A stretch of 64,000 nucleotides of DNA from Thalassolituus sp. UBA674 (GCA_002298335.1 DBNK01000004.1:1-64000), one strand, 5' to 3'. Counted from the first letter of the stretch, positions 18,131-27,386 are shown. Made by a program: numbers and translations. Notes: generated from the letters alone by a model not told the origin.

Positions 18131-19573
18131 TCAGTAATCCAGCGCCGGGTAAATTGATTCGGCGTACAACTGCAGGTCGTATATATGCTGCAGCCGCAGT
18201 GGATTATCGGCAACGGCCTGCGCGGCCTGTTCCAGCAACGGAGCAAAACGGGCAAAGGTCATCACCGCGGTACCCGGCACGCCTTCCAGCAAACGCTGGG
18301 TACGGTAATGCTCCCAGCGTTCACGCTCATCGCCGTTCAGCGTGTCGGGAAAGTTACGGGCACGGAAACGGAACAACATTTCTTCACCGCGGTCGTCCTG
18401 GAACGGATTCGGATAGTCGGCCAGGTCCCAGTCACTCATGCGGTGAATCTCATCCATGGCGTTTTTATCCGCAGACGGGAAAAACCCGTCGTATAAACGG
18501 CCGTCAACATCGGCAATGCCGGTGAAACTGCGGGAGCCGAACACATCTCCGAGTTTGGTTGCCAGTGAACCACCGGTACGCAGCTGCTGCAGATGCGCCC
18601 GTAACTGATCACCGGAAATCCCCCAGCGTTCGGCCTGCTCCGGCGAGAGCGTGTTGGCCGGTGCCAGCACCGGGGCTTTGTTGATGTGTACTTCTTTCAG
18701 TGGCAGGCGTTCCGTCCCGGCTGGCAGCTCATCGGTTTTTGTGAACACCCGCAGGGCTATCTCTTCAGCACTCAGTTCATACAGTGGCGCCGGGTCCACC
18801 GCCAGATCCCAGGCGATAAAGCTGTTGCGGTTCACCGGGTGCCAGCACAGCGGTGCAATCAGCGCCATACAACCACGTTCAACCGCGTACATACCCGAGA
18901 TATGCACCAGAGGTTTGTGCTGAGTGACGTCAATCAGCCCACCGAGTGACTGCTTGCTGCGGTGGCTGTAGAGAAACTGGTACAGCTTCGGCTGCGCCTG
19001 TTTCAGCAGGCGCGCCAGCGCGATGGTTGCACGTACATCTGACAGGGCATCATGTGCATTTCCATGATCAAGACCATTGGCCGCGGTCAGATGCTCAAGC
19101 CTGAAACTCTGTCGCCCGTCTTCATTCAGCGGCCACTGAATACCATCCGGGCGCAGGGCAAAGGCACAGCGCATGGCATCGAGCAGGTCCCAGCGCGAAT
19201 TGCCGCCCTGCCACTCGCGCGCATAGGGATCATAAAAATTGCGATAAAGGGTATAACGCGTGATTTCGTCGTCAAAACGAATGCTGTTGTAGCCCGCTGA
19301 ACAGGTGCCAGGCTCGCTGAACATCTGATTGATGCGGCCGATAAACTCTGTTTCCGGCAGGCCTTTCTGCTGGCAATCCTGCGGTGTGATGCCGGTAATC
19401 AGTACGGCCTGAGGATGCGGCAGGTAATCATCCGCCTGACGGCAGAACAGCTCAAGGACGTCGCCGGTTTCGTTGAGGTCTTCGTCCGTACGGATACCGG
19501 CAAACTGGGCCGGACGGTCCCAGGCGGGTGAGGCACCAAAGGTTTCGTAATCGTACCAGACTATAGAATTCAC
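18131..19573 (-). CDS. sbcB: exodeoxyribonuclease I
   Basis: Exo I degrades single-stranded DNA 3' to 5' and takes part in mismatch repair and recombination. The 480-residue protein is the usual length and has the DnaQ-like exonuclease motifs: ExoI YDYETFG with the catalytic Asp and Glu, ExoII GYNSIRFDDE, and ExoIII NAHDALSDVRATIALA. The SH3-like and helical C-terminal domains are represented by the remaining 280 residues, including LYDGFFPSADK. It ends three bases from the convergent transporter gene and starts after a terminator and a small direct-repeat cluster. Confidence 0.96.
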   Translation of the reverse strand: MNSIVWYDYETFGASPAWDRPAQFAGIRTDEDLNETGDVLELFCRQADDYLPHPQAVLITGITPQDCQQKGLPETEFIGRINQMFSEPGTCSAGYNSIRFDDEITRYTLYRNFYDPYAREWQGGNSRWDLLDAMRCAFALRPDGIQWPLNEDGRQSFRLEHLTAANGLDHGNAHDALSDVRATIALARLLKQAQPKLYQFLYSHRSKQSLGGLIDVTQHKPLVHISGMYAVERGCMALIAPLCWHPVNRNSFIAWDLAVDPAPLYELSAEEIALRVFTKTDELPAGTERLPLKEVHINKAPVLAPANTLSPEQAERWGISGDQLRAHLQQLRTGGSLATKLGDVFGSRSFTGIADVDGRLYDGFFPSADKNAMDEIHRMSDWDLADYPNPFQDDRGEEMLFRFRARNFPDTLNGDERERWEHYRTQRLLEGVPGTAVMTFARFAPLLEQAAQAVADNPLRLQHIYDLQLYAESIYPALDY

Positions 19574-19632
19574 GCAGGGTCCTGTTTCTTGGCTGAATGT
19601 GATGAACGAAGCGTGAGAGTAACGTATTCACG

Positions 19633-19661
19633 AAAAAGGGGCCAAATTCAGGCCCCTTTTT
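19633..19661. terminator. strong rho-independent terminator after the hydrolase lipoprotein gene
   Basis: AAAAAGGGGCC (19633-19643) and GGCCCCTTTTT (19651-19661) form an 11-bp perfect stem with a 7-base loop, giving an A-run on one side and a T-run on the other. On the minus strand it follows the lipoprotein gene and precedes sbcB. Confidence 0.8.
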
Positions 19662-19702
19662 CCTCAGTTCTGGTTCCTCAGTTCTGGTTCTTCAGTTCTG
19701 GC
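19661..19702. repeat. three tandem 14-bp direct repeats
   Basis: The 14-mer TCCTCAGTTCTGGT occurs at 19661-19674 and 19675-19688, and a variant with two substitutions at 19689-19702. The array lies between the terminator at 19633 and the stop of the leftward lipoprotein gene. Unit count is likely to vary by slippage; no function is evident. Confidence 0.8.
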
Positions 19703-19739
19703 TTTATTCAGGTCGACTGCCTGATGTCGCCGGAACAGG

Positions 19740-20759
19740 TTACCAGCCCTGTTTCTCACCATCGGGCAGAGACACCAGCTCACCGTACATCAGATAGGAT
19801 GCGACATCCCGGGATGACTGCACCGGCAGTTCCTGCATCGGCAGGTGGCCAACACCTTCGTAGCTGACCAGCGTCATGTTCGGCAGATGGGTTTTGAACT
19901 GCTTCATAATGCGGGTTTTGGTCCACTCATCAGATTCTCCCCACATCACCAGCGCCGGTGTTTCAATGTACTTGATACGCTGGCTTTCGTTGTTGCCTTC
20001 TTCCAGCTGATCTTTCATATCACGGGCGACCTGAATAAAGGCATCACGGTTACCCTGACGCAGCATCATATCCTGCGTGCGGCGTACCACGTCCTTGGTA
20101 ATGCGGTCTTCTTCGTAGTACATGGAATCCAGGCGGGACTTCACTTTATAGCGCGGCAAAGTCCAGGAATTCAGACCGGCCAGCACCGGAAGTGTGTTGT
20201 AAGCCAGTACCGGGGGCAGCTCCTGATCAAAACCGGTGGCATCCACCAGAACCATGCTGTCGAGCACACCGGGATTCTGCAGCGCGTAGTTCCAGGTCAG
20301 GAAACCGCCGTAAGAGGCGCCCACCATATGAATCGGCAGTTCATCCAGCCCGAGTTTCATCATGAACTCATCGAGCACGTTAAGCATGTAATCAAGATCG
20401 TAGCTGGCGTCTTCCGCCTTACCCGGGCCGGTCAGACCATGGCCAGGCAGGTCAAGACGTACAACCCGGAAATTCTGTGACAGCTTTTCGGCCCAGGCAT
20501 CCCACACATGCAGGGAGGAATGCTCGCCGTGCAGCATCAGCACCACTTCACCGGAGCCCTGATCCTGATAATGAATCACCAGATCCTCAACCGACACAAA
20601 GCGGGAGGTATCGTCGGTGTATTTCTGGGTCAGTTCAGACAGCGGCCGGCTTCCCAGCCCCATGTAGGCACAGCCGTTAAGTGCCAGCCCGATAAGAGCT
20701 GTCAGTGAAAGTAGCAGCACAGAGCGCATGCGTTTCATAGCCGGAAAGGAGCGGTTCAT
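19740..20759 (-). CDS. alpha/beta hydrolase lipoprotein
   Basis: This 339-residue protein has a lipoprotein signal (LALNG before Cys30). The hydrolase core shows the oxyanion loop LMLHGEHSS, the region RLDLPGHGLT typical of alpha/beta hydrolase fold 1, the nucleophile elbow GASYGG with Ser149 and a C-terminal GVGHLPM histidine. It therefore appears catalytically complete and membrane-anchored in the envelope. It is not closely similar to the lipoprotein hydrolase at 244-1125, which belongs to a different subgroup. It is a single gene divergent from the DUF349 gene, ended by the terminator at 19633. Substrate unknown. Confidence 0.87.
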   Translation of the reverse strand: MNRSFPAMKRMRSVLLLSLTALIGLALNGCAYMGLGSRPLSELTQKYTDDTSRFVSVEDLVIHYQDQGSGEVVLMLHGEHSSLHVWDAWAEKLSQNFRVVRLDLPGHGLTGPGKAEDASYDLDYMLNVLDEFMMKLGLDELPIHMVGASYGGFLTWNYALQNPGVLDSMVLVDATGFDQELPPVLAYNTLPVLAGLNSWTLPRYKVKSRLDSMYYEEDRITKDVVRRTQDMMLRQGNRDAFIQVARDMKDQLEEGNNESQRIKYIETPALVMWGESDEWTKTRIMKQFKTHLPNMTLVSYEGVGHLPMQELPVQSSRDVASYLMYGELVSLPDGEKQGW

Positions 20760-20951
20760 TGGAAGTTCCGTTCGTTCTTTATTGTTAGAGTTATCAGCGC
20801 ATTACCTTATCACAGACAAACGCCGAAAACAGCACCGGCTTTACGACCCTGTGAGGCCTGCGGACAGGGCATGAAATAGCACTTTCTAAATACCCGTCCG
20901 GAGTTACAATGGCGGCCTTTCTGCACGATTTTCAGGGTCAGTATCAGTTCC

Positions 20952-23579
20952 ATGGTTTTCAGTAAGTTTTTCCGTCGCGCCTCTGCCGACGCCACCCGGC
21001 CTGCTCCTAAAAGCAGTCAGCAATCACCGTCCGACCTGAAAAGCTGTTCTGAGCAGGCGCTGGAGTCTCTGCTCAGTGAAGCACCCAAGTCTGCGCGGCC
21101 GGAGATCCGCCAGGAGCTGCTCGGCCGTCTGCTCAAAGGCGGAAGCATTCCTGCCGCTGCGGACGATGCCCTGCTGGTCCGCATTGTTGCCTTTGCCGAT
21201 GACACTGAAATCGCTCAAGCCGCACTCAACCGGATTACCGATGAAGCGGCACGCGCCCGTCTGGCCCGTGAACACAGCATTGCCCGGGTAAGACTGCTGG
21301 CTGCGGCTACCCTGTCTGGCAGTGAGCTGCTGCACACCGTGATGCAGTCTGCTCAGGGCAGCGATAAAGCGGTCTACCGCTTGTGCAAAGACCGCCTGCA
21401 CGAACAACAGCAGGCAGAGGCTGAACAGCAACAACAACTGCAGCGCTTACAGCAACTGCAGGAGCAGCTGGCTCATCTGGTCGGCCACCCTGACAGCCCG
21501 GATTTTGCCGGTCGCTTTCAGGTACTGAGCCAGCGCTGGCAGGACGTACCGTCATTTCCCGAGGGCTTTAACCCGGCCCCGGCGGAAGAACTGCTGACGC
21601 AGGCCGCAGCGCTGGAACAGTCCCGCCGGCAGGCTGAAGCCGAACAGCAGGCCGCTGCCGCAGCAGCCACCGAACGCCAGACCATTCTGCAACGTCTGAA
21701 AGCCGCCCTGGGCAATGCCGATCAGGCATCCGGAACCTGGTCTTCCCTGCTGGAAGCCGAACAGCAGGCCTGGCGCTCTGCTTCCGGGCCTCACCTTCCT
21801 GCCGCAAAAGAGCAACAGGCATTTGATCAGCTGCTGGAAACCGCGACCCGGGTATTGCAGGCACTGCGCGCGCACGAAGCCCTGCAGTCCGCAGCGGATC
21901 CGACGGCAGAAGCAGTGACACCGGAAGACGCTGCGACAGATCAGATTCCTGCCGCAGACTCTGCACAGCAGGCCCGTGAATGGCTGCAACAGATCAGCTG
22001 GCCTGAAGCCGCCGCAACACCGGTCTGGTTGCAGCAGCTGCAGAGCCGCGCGCAGGTCCGGGAAGTCAGGACAGAGAACGAAAAACCGGCCAGACTGAAA
22101 GAACCCGGCCGTGACCCGGAACTTCTGCAGCAGCTGAATACGCTCTCTGCCAGCATGGAAGCCGCGCTGGATGAGGGTAACGCTGGGGAAGCCGGACGCT
22201 GTGAGAAACGTCTGCAGAAGCTGCTTGATCAGCTGTCACCCCAGGCGCGTCATAAAGTTCAGGGCAGTGTCCGCCTGCTCAGTGGACGCCTGCATGAGCT
22301 GCGTGACTGGCAGGGTTTTGCCGTAACCCCGAAGAAAGAGGCCCTGTGCGCTGAGATGGAAGCCCTCAGCACCTCCCCGGCAGGTGACCCTGAATCCCGC
22401 GCGGATCAGATAAAAACCCTGCAGCAGGCCTGGAAAGATCTGGGCTACTCCGGCAATGACCGTGATCTGTGGGAACGCTTCCGGGCGGCTGCAGACACGG
22501 CCTTCGAGCCCTGCCGAGTATTTTATGAAGAACAGGCACAGCAGCGGGCCGCGATGGTCAGCGCCCGGGAAAACCTGATTGCCGAACTGACCGGTTACGA
22601 ATCAGCGATGAACTGGGAAACAGCGGACTGGAAAACCGTACAGGCAACTCTGGACGCCGCACGTGAGGCTTTCCGTCAGGCCGGACCGGTTGACCATAAG
22701 GCACACACCCGCACCCAGAAAGCCTTCCGCGACATTTGTGACCGGATTTATGCGCACCTCAAAGGTGAATATGACCGCAACCTGAACCTGAAAAGAACAC
22801 TGGTGGAAAAAGCGGCGGCCGCAACAGAAAACGACGATGTGCATGCTGCTGCCGACACGATCAAACAGTTACAGCAGGAATGGAAAAGCATCGGCATGAC
22901 GCCACGGGCCGCTGACCAGAAACTCTGGTCAGAACTGCGCAGCCATGCAGATGCGGTATTTGCCCGTCTGGGCGAACAGCGCCAGGCCAGAAAACAGGTA
23001 CTCGATGAGACCGTTGCTCAGGGGGAAGCTCTGCTGAAAACGGCGACAGACGCCCTCAGCAACAACCCTGCAACGGCATCTGCCCAACTGGATGAATGCG
23101 CTGCCGGTCTGGCGCAACTCGACTTACCTAAAAGCGCAGCACAGCGCCTCGGTGCTGAACTGAGCCACCTGCGCCAACAACAGACCGACGCGCTCAACCG
23201 CAAAGCCTCTGAGCAGAACCGGGCGAGCTGGCAGTCGCTGCTGAGCTGGCTGGAAAACCCGGCAGTAACGGACATTCCCGCGAGCGGGGAGTTACCACAA
23301 GGAATCGGCGCAGACTGGTTCGCCGGCGATACAGCGGCCACACTTGATGCACAGGAAATCTGCATCCGCATGGAAATCCTGGCCGACCAGAACAGTCCTG
23401 AGAACGAACAGGAAGCGCGGATGGCAGTGCAGGTGAAGCGTCTCGCGGAAGGTCTGGGGCGCGGAATCAGCCCGGAGGAAGAACGTGCCCAGCTGATCCG
23501 TGAGTGGCTGGCATTAACGCCACAGGAAGCCGTCATGTGCAGCCGTTTCTGTGCGGCCCTGAAACAGAGCCTGAACTGA
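20952..23579 (+). CDS. DUF349 repeat protein, large coiled-coil
   Basis: The 875-residue soluble protein begins with a HEAT-like region (about 30-150), continues with Gln/Ala/Glu-rich coiled coils, and carries several DUF349 helical repeats recognisable by the W-K-D-L/W-K-S-I-G turn (LQQAWKDLGYSGNDRDLWERF, LQQEWKSIGMTPRAADQKLW) and RAAADTAF/RSHADAVF motifs. DUF349 proteins are widespread in proteobacteria and have no established biochemical role; a scaffold is suggested by the structure. The ATG at 20952 follows a 192-base divergent spacer. High Gln and Ala content makes the sequence repetitive at the DNA level. Confidence 0.85.
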   Translation: MVFSKFFRRASADATRPAPKSSQQSPSDLKSCSEQALESLLSEAPKSARPEIRQELLGRLLKGGSIPAAADDALLVRIVAFADDTEIAQAALNRITDEAARARLAREHSIARVRLLAAATLSGSELLHTVMQSAQGSDKAVYRLCKDRLHEQQQAEAEQQQQLQRLQQLQEQLAHLVGHPDSPDFAGRFQVLSQRWQDVPSFPEGFNPAPAEELLTQAAALEQSRRQAEAEQQAAAAAATERQTILQRLKAALGNADQASGTWSSLLEAEQQAWRSASGPHLPAAKEQQAFDQLLETATRVLQALRAHEALQSAADPTAEAVTPEDAATDQIPAADSAQQAREWLQQISWPEAAATPVWLQQLQSRAQVREVRTENEKPARLKEPGRDPELLQQLNTLSASMEAALDEGNAGEAGRCEKRLQKLLDQLSPQARHKVQGSVRLLSGRLHELRDWQGFAVTPKKEALCAEMEALSTSPAGDPESRADQIKTLQQAWKDLGYSGNDRDLWERFRAAADTAFEPCRVFYEEQAQQRAAMVSARENLIAELTGYESAMNWETADWKTVQATLDAAREAFRQAGPVDHKAHTRTQKAFRDICDRIYAHLKGEYDRNLNLKRTLVEKAAAATENDDVHAAADTIKQLQQEWKSIGMTPRAADQKLWSELRSHADAVFARLGEQRQARKQVLDETVAQGEALLKTATDALSNNPATASAQLDECAAGLAQLDLPKSAAQRLGAELSHLRQQQTDALNRKASEQNRASWQSLLSWLENPAVTDIPASGELPQGIGADWFAGDTAATLDAQEICIRMEILADQNSPENEQEARMAVQVKRLAEGLGRGISPEEERAQLIREWLALTPQEAVMCSRFCAALKQSLN

Positions 23580-23598
23580 TCTGAGACCAGGGTTCGGG

Positions 23599-23631
23599 CA
23601 GAACCGGGAGAATGCCTTCATCCCGGTTCTG
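23599..23631. terminator. hairpin between convergent DUF349 and tusA-like genes
   Basis: CAGAACCGGGA (23599-23609) and TCCCGGTTCTG (23621-23631) form a perfect 11-bp stem with an 11-base loop in the 63-base convergent spacer. It can serve both strands, although no U-tract follows. Confidence 0.55.
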
Positions 23632-23642
23632 TATCTGGCGTA

Positions 23643-23882
23643 TTACTGGCTGTGTTTGCAGATCAGGAAGTGAAATTCACCGTCCATTTCTTCATGGCGG
23701 ATCAGCTCATGCCCCAGAAAACTGCAGAAGCGTGTGAAATCACGCACGGTTGAAGGATCTGTTGCGAGCACGACCACAACGTCCCCTTCCGCAACCTCAT
23801 CCATCACCTGATGCAGAAGCATCACAGGCTCAGGACACAAGAGCCCACGGGCATCCAGTGTACGGTCAGCTGTATCGATCAT
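23643..23882 (-). CDS. tusA: TusA-like sulfurtransferase
   Basis: The 79-residue protein is a SirA/TusA-like two-layer alpha/beta protein with the CPxP motif (LLCPEPVML; Cys16) that carries persulfide sulfur. TusA relays sulfur from IscS to TusBCD for 2-thiouridine formation in tRNA, and related proteins feed other sulfur routes. A cysteine late in the protein is also present. The ATG at 23882 was chosen because AGGAA precedes it and homologues start close to the first strand; longer in-frame starts are unsupported. As single-gene tusA paralogues exist, the specific role is less certain than the family. Confidence 0.85.
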   Translation of the reverse strand: MIDTADRTLDARGLLCPEPVMLLHQVMDEVAEGDVVVVLATDPSTVRDFTRFCSFLGHELIRHEEMDGEFHFLICKHSQ

Positions 23883-24010
23883 GATGTCGTTCCTGTCAGA
23901 TAAGTATCTGATACATCTTATGAGCATAAACCTCTTATACAGGCCCTGTACAGAGCACATACAAAAGTAAGTGCAGAAAGGTGCAACAGAGGCAGAAAAG
24001 CGTACGCCAG

Positions 24011-24046
24011 AAACAGAAAACCCCGCCGTAGCGGGGTTTTCTGTTT
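24011..24046 (-). terminator. strong terminator of the thiolase transcript
   Basis: A 16-bp perfect inverted repeat (24011-24026 against 24031-24046) with a CGTA loop contains a GC core, GCGGGG, flanked by A and T runs. It is symmetrical, so it could act in both directions; its position fits the end of the leftward thiolase message. Confidence 0.8.
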
Positions 24047-24048
24047 GT

Positions 24049-24180
24049 CTGAGTCAGTGAAAAAGATTCCCGACTCAGAAGCGTCGCGAGCGATACTCAG
24101 GCAAGGCAAAGGTTATTGAGAAAGCGCAGTGTACATGTGGCACATGAGCATTTCGAAAGAACCTTTAACACCGCCTGAGT
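24049..24180 (-). ncRNA. candidate structured 3' UTR element or dispersed palindromic repeat
   Basis: Several complementary segments lie between the thiolase stop and its terminator: CTGAGTC/GACTCAG (24049-24055 with 24072-24078), an outer 8-bp pair ACTCAGGC/GCCTGAGT (24095-24102 with 24173-24180), a nested 7-bp pair AAAGGTT/AACCTTT (24108-24114 with 24160-24166), and a small central CATG hairpin (24134-24146). The pairs are perfect and properly nested. This could be a 3' UTR-derived small RNA released from the thiolase mRNA, or a copy of an intergenic repeat family. The strand is assigned from the transcript context only. Confidence 0.45.
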
Positions 24181-24201
24181 GAGCGCAGCAGCTTCGTAAG
24201 C

Positions 24202-25497
24202 TTACTTCTCGAGGATGGCTACCACGCCCTGACCACCTGCAGCACAGATGGAGATCAGACCACGGCCAGAACCTTTCTCGTTGAGCATCTTAGCCAGAGT
24301 ACCGACCACACGACCACCGGTCGCGGCGAACGGGTGACCAGTTGCAATGGAAGAACCGTTAACGTTCAGTTTGCTGCGGTCGATGCTGCCCAGGGGTGCA
24401 TCCAGACCCAGTTTCTGAGTACAGAACTTCTCGTCTTCCCAGGCTTTCAGGGTAGAAGCAACAACACCGGCGAAGGCTTCGTGGATTTCATAGAAATCGA
24501 AGTCCTGCAGAGTGATACCGGCACGCTTCAGCATACGTGGTACTGCGTAAGCAGGCGCCATCAGCAGGCCTTCTTTCTCACGGTTGCCGTCTTTGCCGAA
24601 GAAGTCGACAGCAGCAGTTTCGTAGAAGCTCAGGTAAGCCAGTACTGGCAGACCACGCTCTTTCGCCCACTCTTCAGTAGCCAGCAGCACTACAGAAGCA
24701 CCGTCAGTCAGCGCAGAAGAGTTACCGGCAGTCAGAGTACCTTTACCCGATTTCTTGTCGAAAGCAGGCTTCAGGCTGGCCAGTTTTTCCATGTTTGGTT
24801 CACGCGCCAGGTTGTCTTTTTCCAGACCCAGGAACGGAGTGATCAGATCGTCGAAGAAACCACGCTCGTAAGCAGCCAGCAGGTTGGTGTGGCTGTTGAA
24901 GGCAATTTCGTCCTGCTCTTCGCGGGTGATGCCCCATTCTTTAACCGTGATCTCAGTGTGATCACCCATGGACATACCGGTACGCGGCTCACCGTTTTTC
25001 GGGATCAGAGGCGCCAGATGCTTAGGACGGATCTTAGCCAGCTGAGCCAGTTTGTCTTTGGTGGTTTTCTTGCGGTTGGCTTCCAGCAGGATCTTACGCA
25101 GACCTTCGCTGACACCGATAGGCGCATCGGACGTGGTATCGGAACCACCGGCAATACCGCTGTCGATATGACCCAGAGCGATCTTGTTAGCGACCATCAT
25201 CAGCGCCTGCAGACCGGTACCACACGCCTGCTGGATATCAACGGCCGGGGTGTGAGCGTCCAGTGCGGTGCTCAGTACAGTTTCACGGGCCAGGTTGAAG
25301 TCACGGCTGTGCTTGATAACAGCACCGGCAACGAATTCACCAATACGCTCGCCTTGCAGGCCGTAGCGGTTAACCAGACCATTCAGGGCTGCAGTCAGCA
25401 TGTCCTGGTTTGAGGCATAGGAGTACGCGGTATTGGAACGCGCAAAAGGAATACGGTTAGCGCCGACGATGGCGACTTTACGAACAGTCTGTGTCAT
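24202..25497 (-). CDS. fadI: acetyl-CoA C-acyltransferase (thiolase), FadI-like
   Basis: The 431-residue thiolase has the acyl-accepting Cys92 in QQACGTGLQ, the NVNGSSIATGHPFAATGGR block with its active-site His, and Cys418 in the terminal CAAGGQG motif. The length and N-terminus fit the FadI/YfcY branch, which cleaves 3-ketoacyl-CoA in beta-oxidation, rather than short biosynthetic thiolases. No FadJ-type hydratase/dehydrogenase gene is adjacent. Instead it is divergent from a two-domain FabG reductase, an arrangement also known from Pseudomonas (the PA4785-PA4786 pair, from memory). The physiological direction, degradation or synthesis, is therefore open. Confidence 0.85.
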   Translation of the reverse strand: MTQTVRKVAIVGANRIPFARSNTAYSYASNQDMLTAALNGLVNRYGLQGERIGEFVAGAVIKHSRDFNLARETVLSTALDAHTPAVDIQQACGTGLQALMMVANKIALGHIDSGIAGGSDTTSDAPIGVSEGLRKILLEANRKKTTKDKLAQLAKIRPKHLAPLIPKNGEPRTGMSMGDHTEITVKEWGITREEQDEIAFNSHTNLLAAYERGFFDDLITPFLGLEKDNLAREPNMEKLASLKPAFDKKSGKGTLTAGNSSALTDGASVVLLATEEWAKERGLPVLAYLSFYETAAVDFFGKDGNREKEGLLMAPAYAVPRMLKRAGITLQDFDFYEIHEAFAGVVASTLKAWEDEKFCTQKLGLDAPLGSIDRSKLNVNGSSIATGHPFAATGGRVVGTLAKMLNEKGSGRGLISICAAGGQGVVAILEK

Positions 25498-25799
25498 GTC
25501 TCAATCCTGTGTCTATCTAGAAAAATAGGCCTTGCCATACTCACGGCAGAACGCAAAATATCACAATCTTCTGCCAGATGCGCGCAGTCTACCGGGTGAT
25601 CGTGGACGGGCATTGGCTGAACTGACACCCATGACGCTGCCCAGGGTCAATTTCAGACCTTATTATTGCTGGTGTAATCTGCTACCCTCCGGCGCTGTGC
25701 ATCCCGCGCCGTCGCGATACATGGGGTACTGCAGACACAGAAGCATATATAATGTGGCAGTCCTGAATCCCGTAATGACTTAAACAAGTGGAACGGAAC
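25498..25799. promoter_or_regulatory. divergent promoter region of thiolase and FabG-like genes
   Basis: This 302-base spacer between two divergent genes holds no credible coding frame. A perfect TATAAT at 25748-25753 lies 47 bases before the rightward ATG and is the best -10 candidate for the reductase gene, although its -35 region is poor. I could not fix the leftward promoter or any operator. Confidence 0.45.
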
Positions 25800-27218
25800 A
25801 TGAGTAACTTTTACGAAACCATGCTGAACAACAACCTGGGCCGCAGCCTGCTGAAAACTGCCGGCCTGCCGACTCCGATCGATCTGAAGCGTTACAACCC
25901 TTCTCAGGAAACTTACTTCGAAGGTAAGGTTCTGGTCGGTGCCTGTAAGAATGCAGCGCTGCTGGGCGACCTGTTCCGCAACCTGAAAGCGTCCAAAGCT
26001 ACCGTTTACTTCCCTGCAGCTGCCAAAACCGCAGCTGACATCCTGGCCGCCGCCAACAAGGCCGGTGTCCGTGCTATCGGTGTTGAAACCAAAAAAGGCA
26101 TGAGCGAAAAATTCGACGCCTTCGTGTTTGATGCGTCCGGCTTTGAAAGCGGTGCTGACCTGAATCAGCTGTACTACTTCTTCAACCCGGTTATGCGCCA
26201 GCTGAACAGCAATGGCCGTGCACTGGTTCTGGGTCGTCCGCACATGAAAGCAGCTACTGGTGAGCAGGCTGCGGCCATGCGTGCACTGGAAGGTTTCACC
26301 CGTTCAGTAGCAAAAGAAATCGGCAAGAAGAGCTCTACCTCTCTGACCATTTATGTTGAAGAAGGCGCCGAAGCGAATCTGGATTCGTCTTTCCGTTTCG
26401 CCATCTCTGCCAAGTCCTGCTACGTTGATGGCCAGACCATCACCGTCAGCAAAGCTGCAGCCAGTGAATACCCTGACTGGCACAAGCCCCTGGCCGGTAA
26501 AGTTGCTCTGGTGACTGGTGCAGCCCGTGGTATCGGTGAATCCATCGCCCGTACTCTGGCCCGTGACGGCGCTAAAGTTCTGGGTCTGGACATTCCACCG
26601 GCTGAGAAAGATCTGAGCCGCGTTATCGCTGAAATCGGTGGTGAAATGCTGCTGGCCGATATCTCTTCCAAAGAAGCTCCTCAGCAGATTTCTGACAAGC
26701 TGAAAGAAATGGGCGGCGGTGACATCATCGTTCATAACGCTGGTGTTACCCGCGATAAGACGCTGGCTAACATGCCTGAGCACTGGTGGAACATGACCAT
26801 CGATATCAACCTGCTGGCTGAAGAGCACATCAACGATGCGCTGCTGGCTAACGGCACTCTGAACAAAGGCGGCAGCATCATCTGTGTTTCCTCCATGAAC
26901 GGTATTGCCGGTCAGCTGGGTCAGACCAACTACGCTGCGTCTAAAGCGGGTGTCATCGGTTACGTTCAGTACATGGCTCCGGTTCTGGCTGAGAAAGGCT
27001 TCACCATCAACGCTGTGGCTCCGGGCTTCATCGAAACTCAGATGACCGATGCCATTCCGTTCATGACCCGCGAAGTCGGTCGTCGCCTGAACTCCCTGTC
27101 TCAGGGCGGCAAGCCAGTTGATGTGGCCGAGACCATTGCCTTCTTCGGCAACCCGGCCTCCAACGGTGTCACCGGCAACATCGTCCGTGTGTGTGGTCAG
27201 TCACTGGTTGGTGCCTGA
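25800..27218 (+). CDS. two-domain 3-oxoacyl-ACP reductase (high-molecular-weight FabG)
   Basis: The 472-residue protein has an N-terminal flavodoxin-like domain of about 200 residues without a nucleotide-binding motif, and a C-terminal short-chain dehydrogenase. The latter shows TGAARGIGES (cofactor loop), the HNAGVTRD stretch, the catalytic Ser in CVSSMNG and the YAASKAG Tyr/Lys pair. This layout is that of HMW-FabG/FabG4 enzymes, which reduce 3-ketoacyl thioesters with NADH. The ATG at 25800 follows GGAAC; a GTG twelve bases earlier is less likely. Strong use of optimal codons suggests high expression. It is divergent from the thiolase, which makes a product this enzyme could reduce. Confidence 0.9.
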   Translation: MSNFYETMLNNNLGRSLLKTAGLPTPIDLKRYNPSQETYFEGKVLVGACKNAALLGDLFRNLKASKATVYFPAAAKTAADILAAANKAGVRAIGVETKKGMSEKFDAFVFDASGFESGADLNQLYYFFNPVMRQLNSNGRALVLGRPHMKAATGEQAAAMRALEGFTRSVAKEIGKKSSTSLTIYVEEGAEANLDSSFRFAISAKSCYVDGQTITVSKAAASEYPDWHKPLAGKVALVTGAARGIGESIARTLARDGAKVLGLDIPPAEKDLSRVIAEIGGEMLLADISSKEAPQQISDKLKEMGGGDIIVHNAGVTRDKTLANMPEHWWNMTIDINLLAEEHINDALLANGTLNKGGSIICVSSMNGIAGQLGQTNYAASKAGVIGYVQYMAPVLAEKGFTINAVAPGFIETQMTDAIPFMTREVGRRLNSLSQGGKPVDVAETIAFFGNPASNGVTGNIVRVCGQSLVGA

Positions 27219-27246
27219 TTCCCCCCTGCTCCCACCGGGAGCATCC

Positions 27247-27275
27247 AAAAAAAGCCGGCTTTGCCGGCTTTTTTT
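27247..27275. terminator. rho-independent terminator after the FabG-like gene
   Basis: AAAAAAAGCCGGC (27247-27259) and GCCGGCTTTTTTT (27263-27275) give a perfect stem with a three-base loop and a seven-base T-run. It follows the rightward stop codon by about 30 bases and can work in both directions. Confidence 0.85.
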
Positions 27276-27386
27276 GTGTCCGTTTATCATGTTCTGTCAT
27301 CCGTCCCGCTTGTATATTTGTTCTGTCACTTTCTGCCATAATCCGGACGATATAACTGGAATTGTCCACCACCCTGGGTTTTATCT

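Larger units (their letters stand above)
23883..24201. other. gene-free stretch: tusA upstream region plus thiolase 3' UTR
   Basis: The 319 bases contain no credible coding frame. The left third is AT-rich and should hold the tusA promoter. The right two thirds is the leftward 3' UTR of the thiolase gene and contains the structured element and the terminator listed separately. Confidence 0.7.

Noticed and set aside
24334..25413. 359-codon rightward frame opposite the thiolase
   Set aside because: It is a shadow of the thiolase gene with no start signal.
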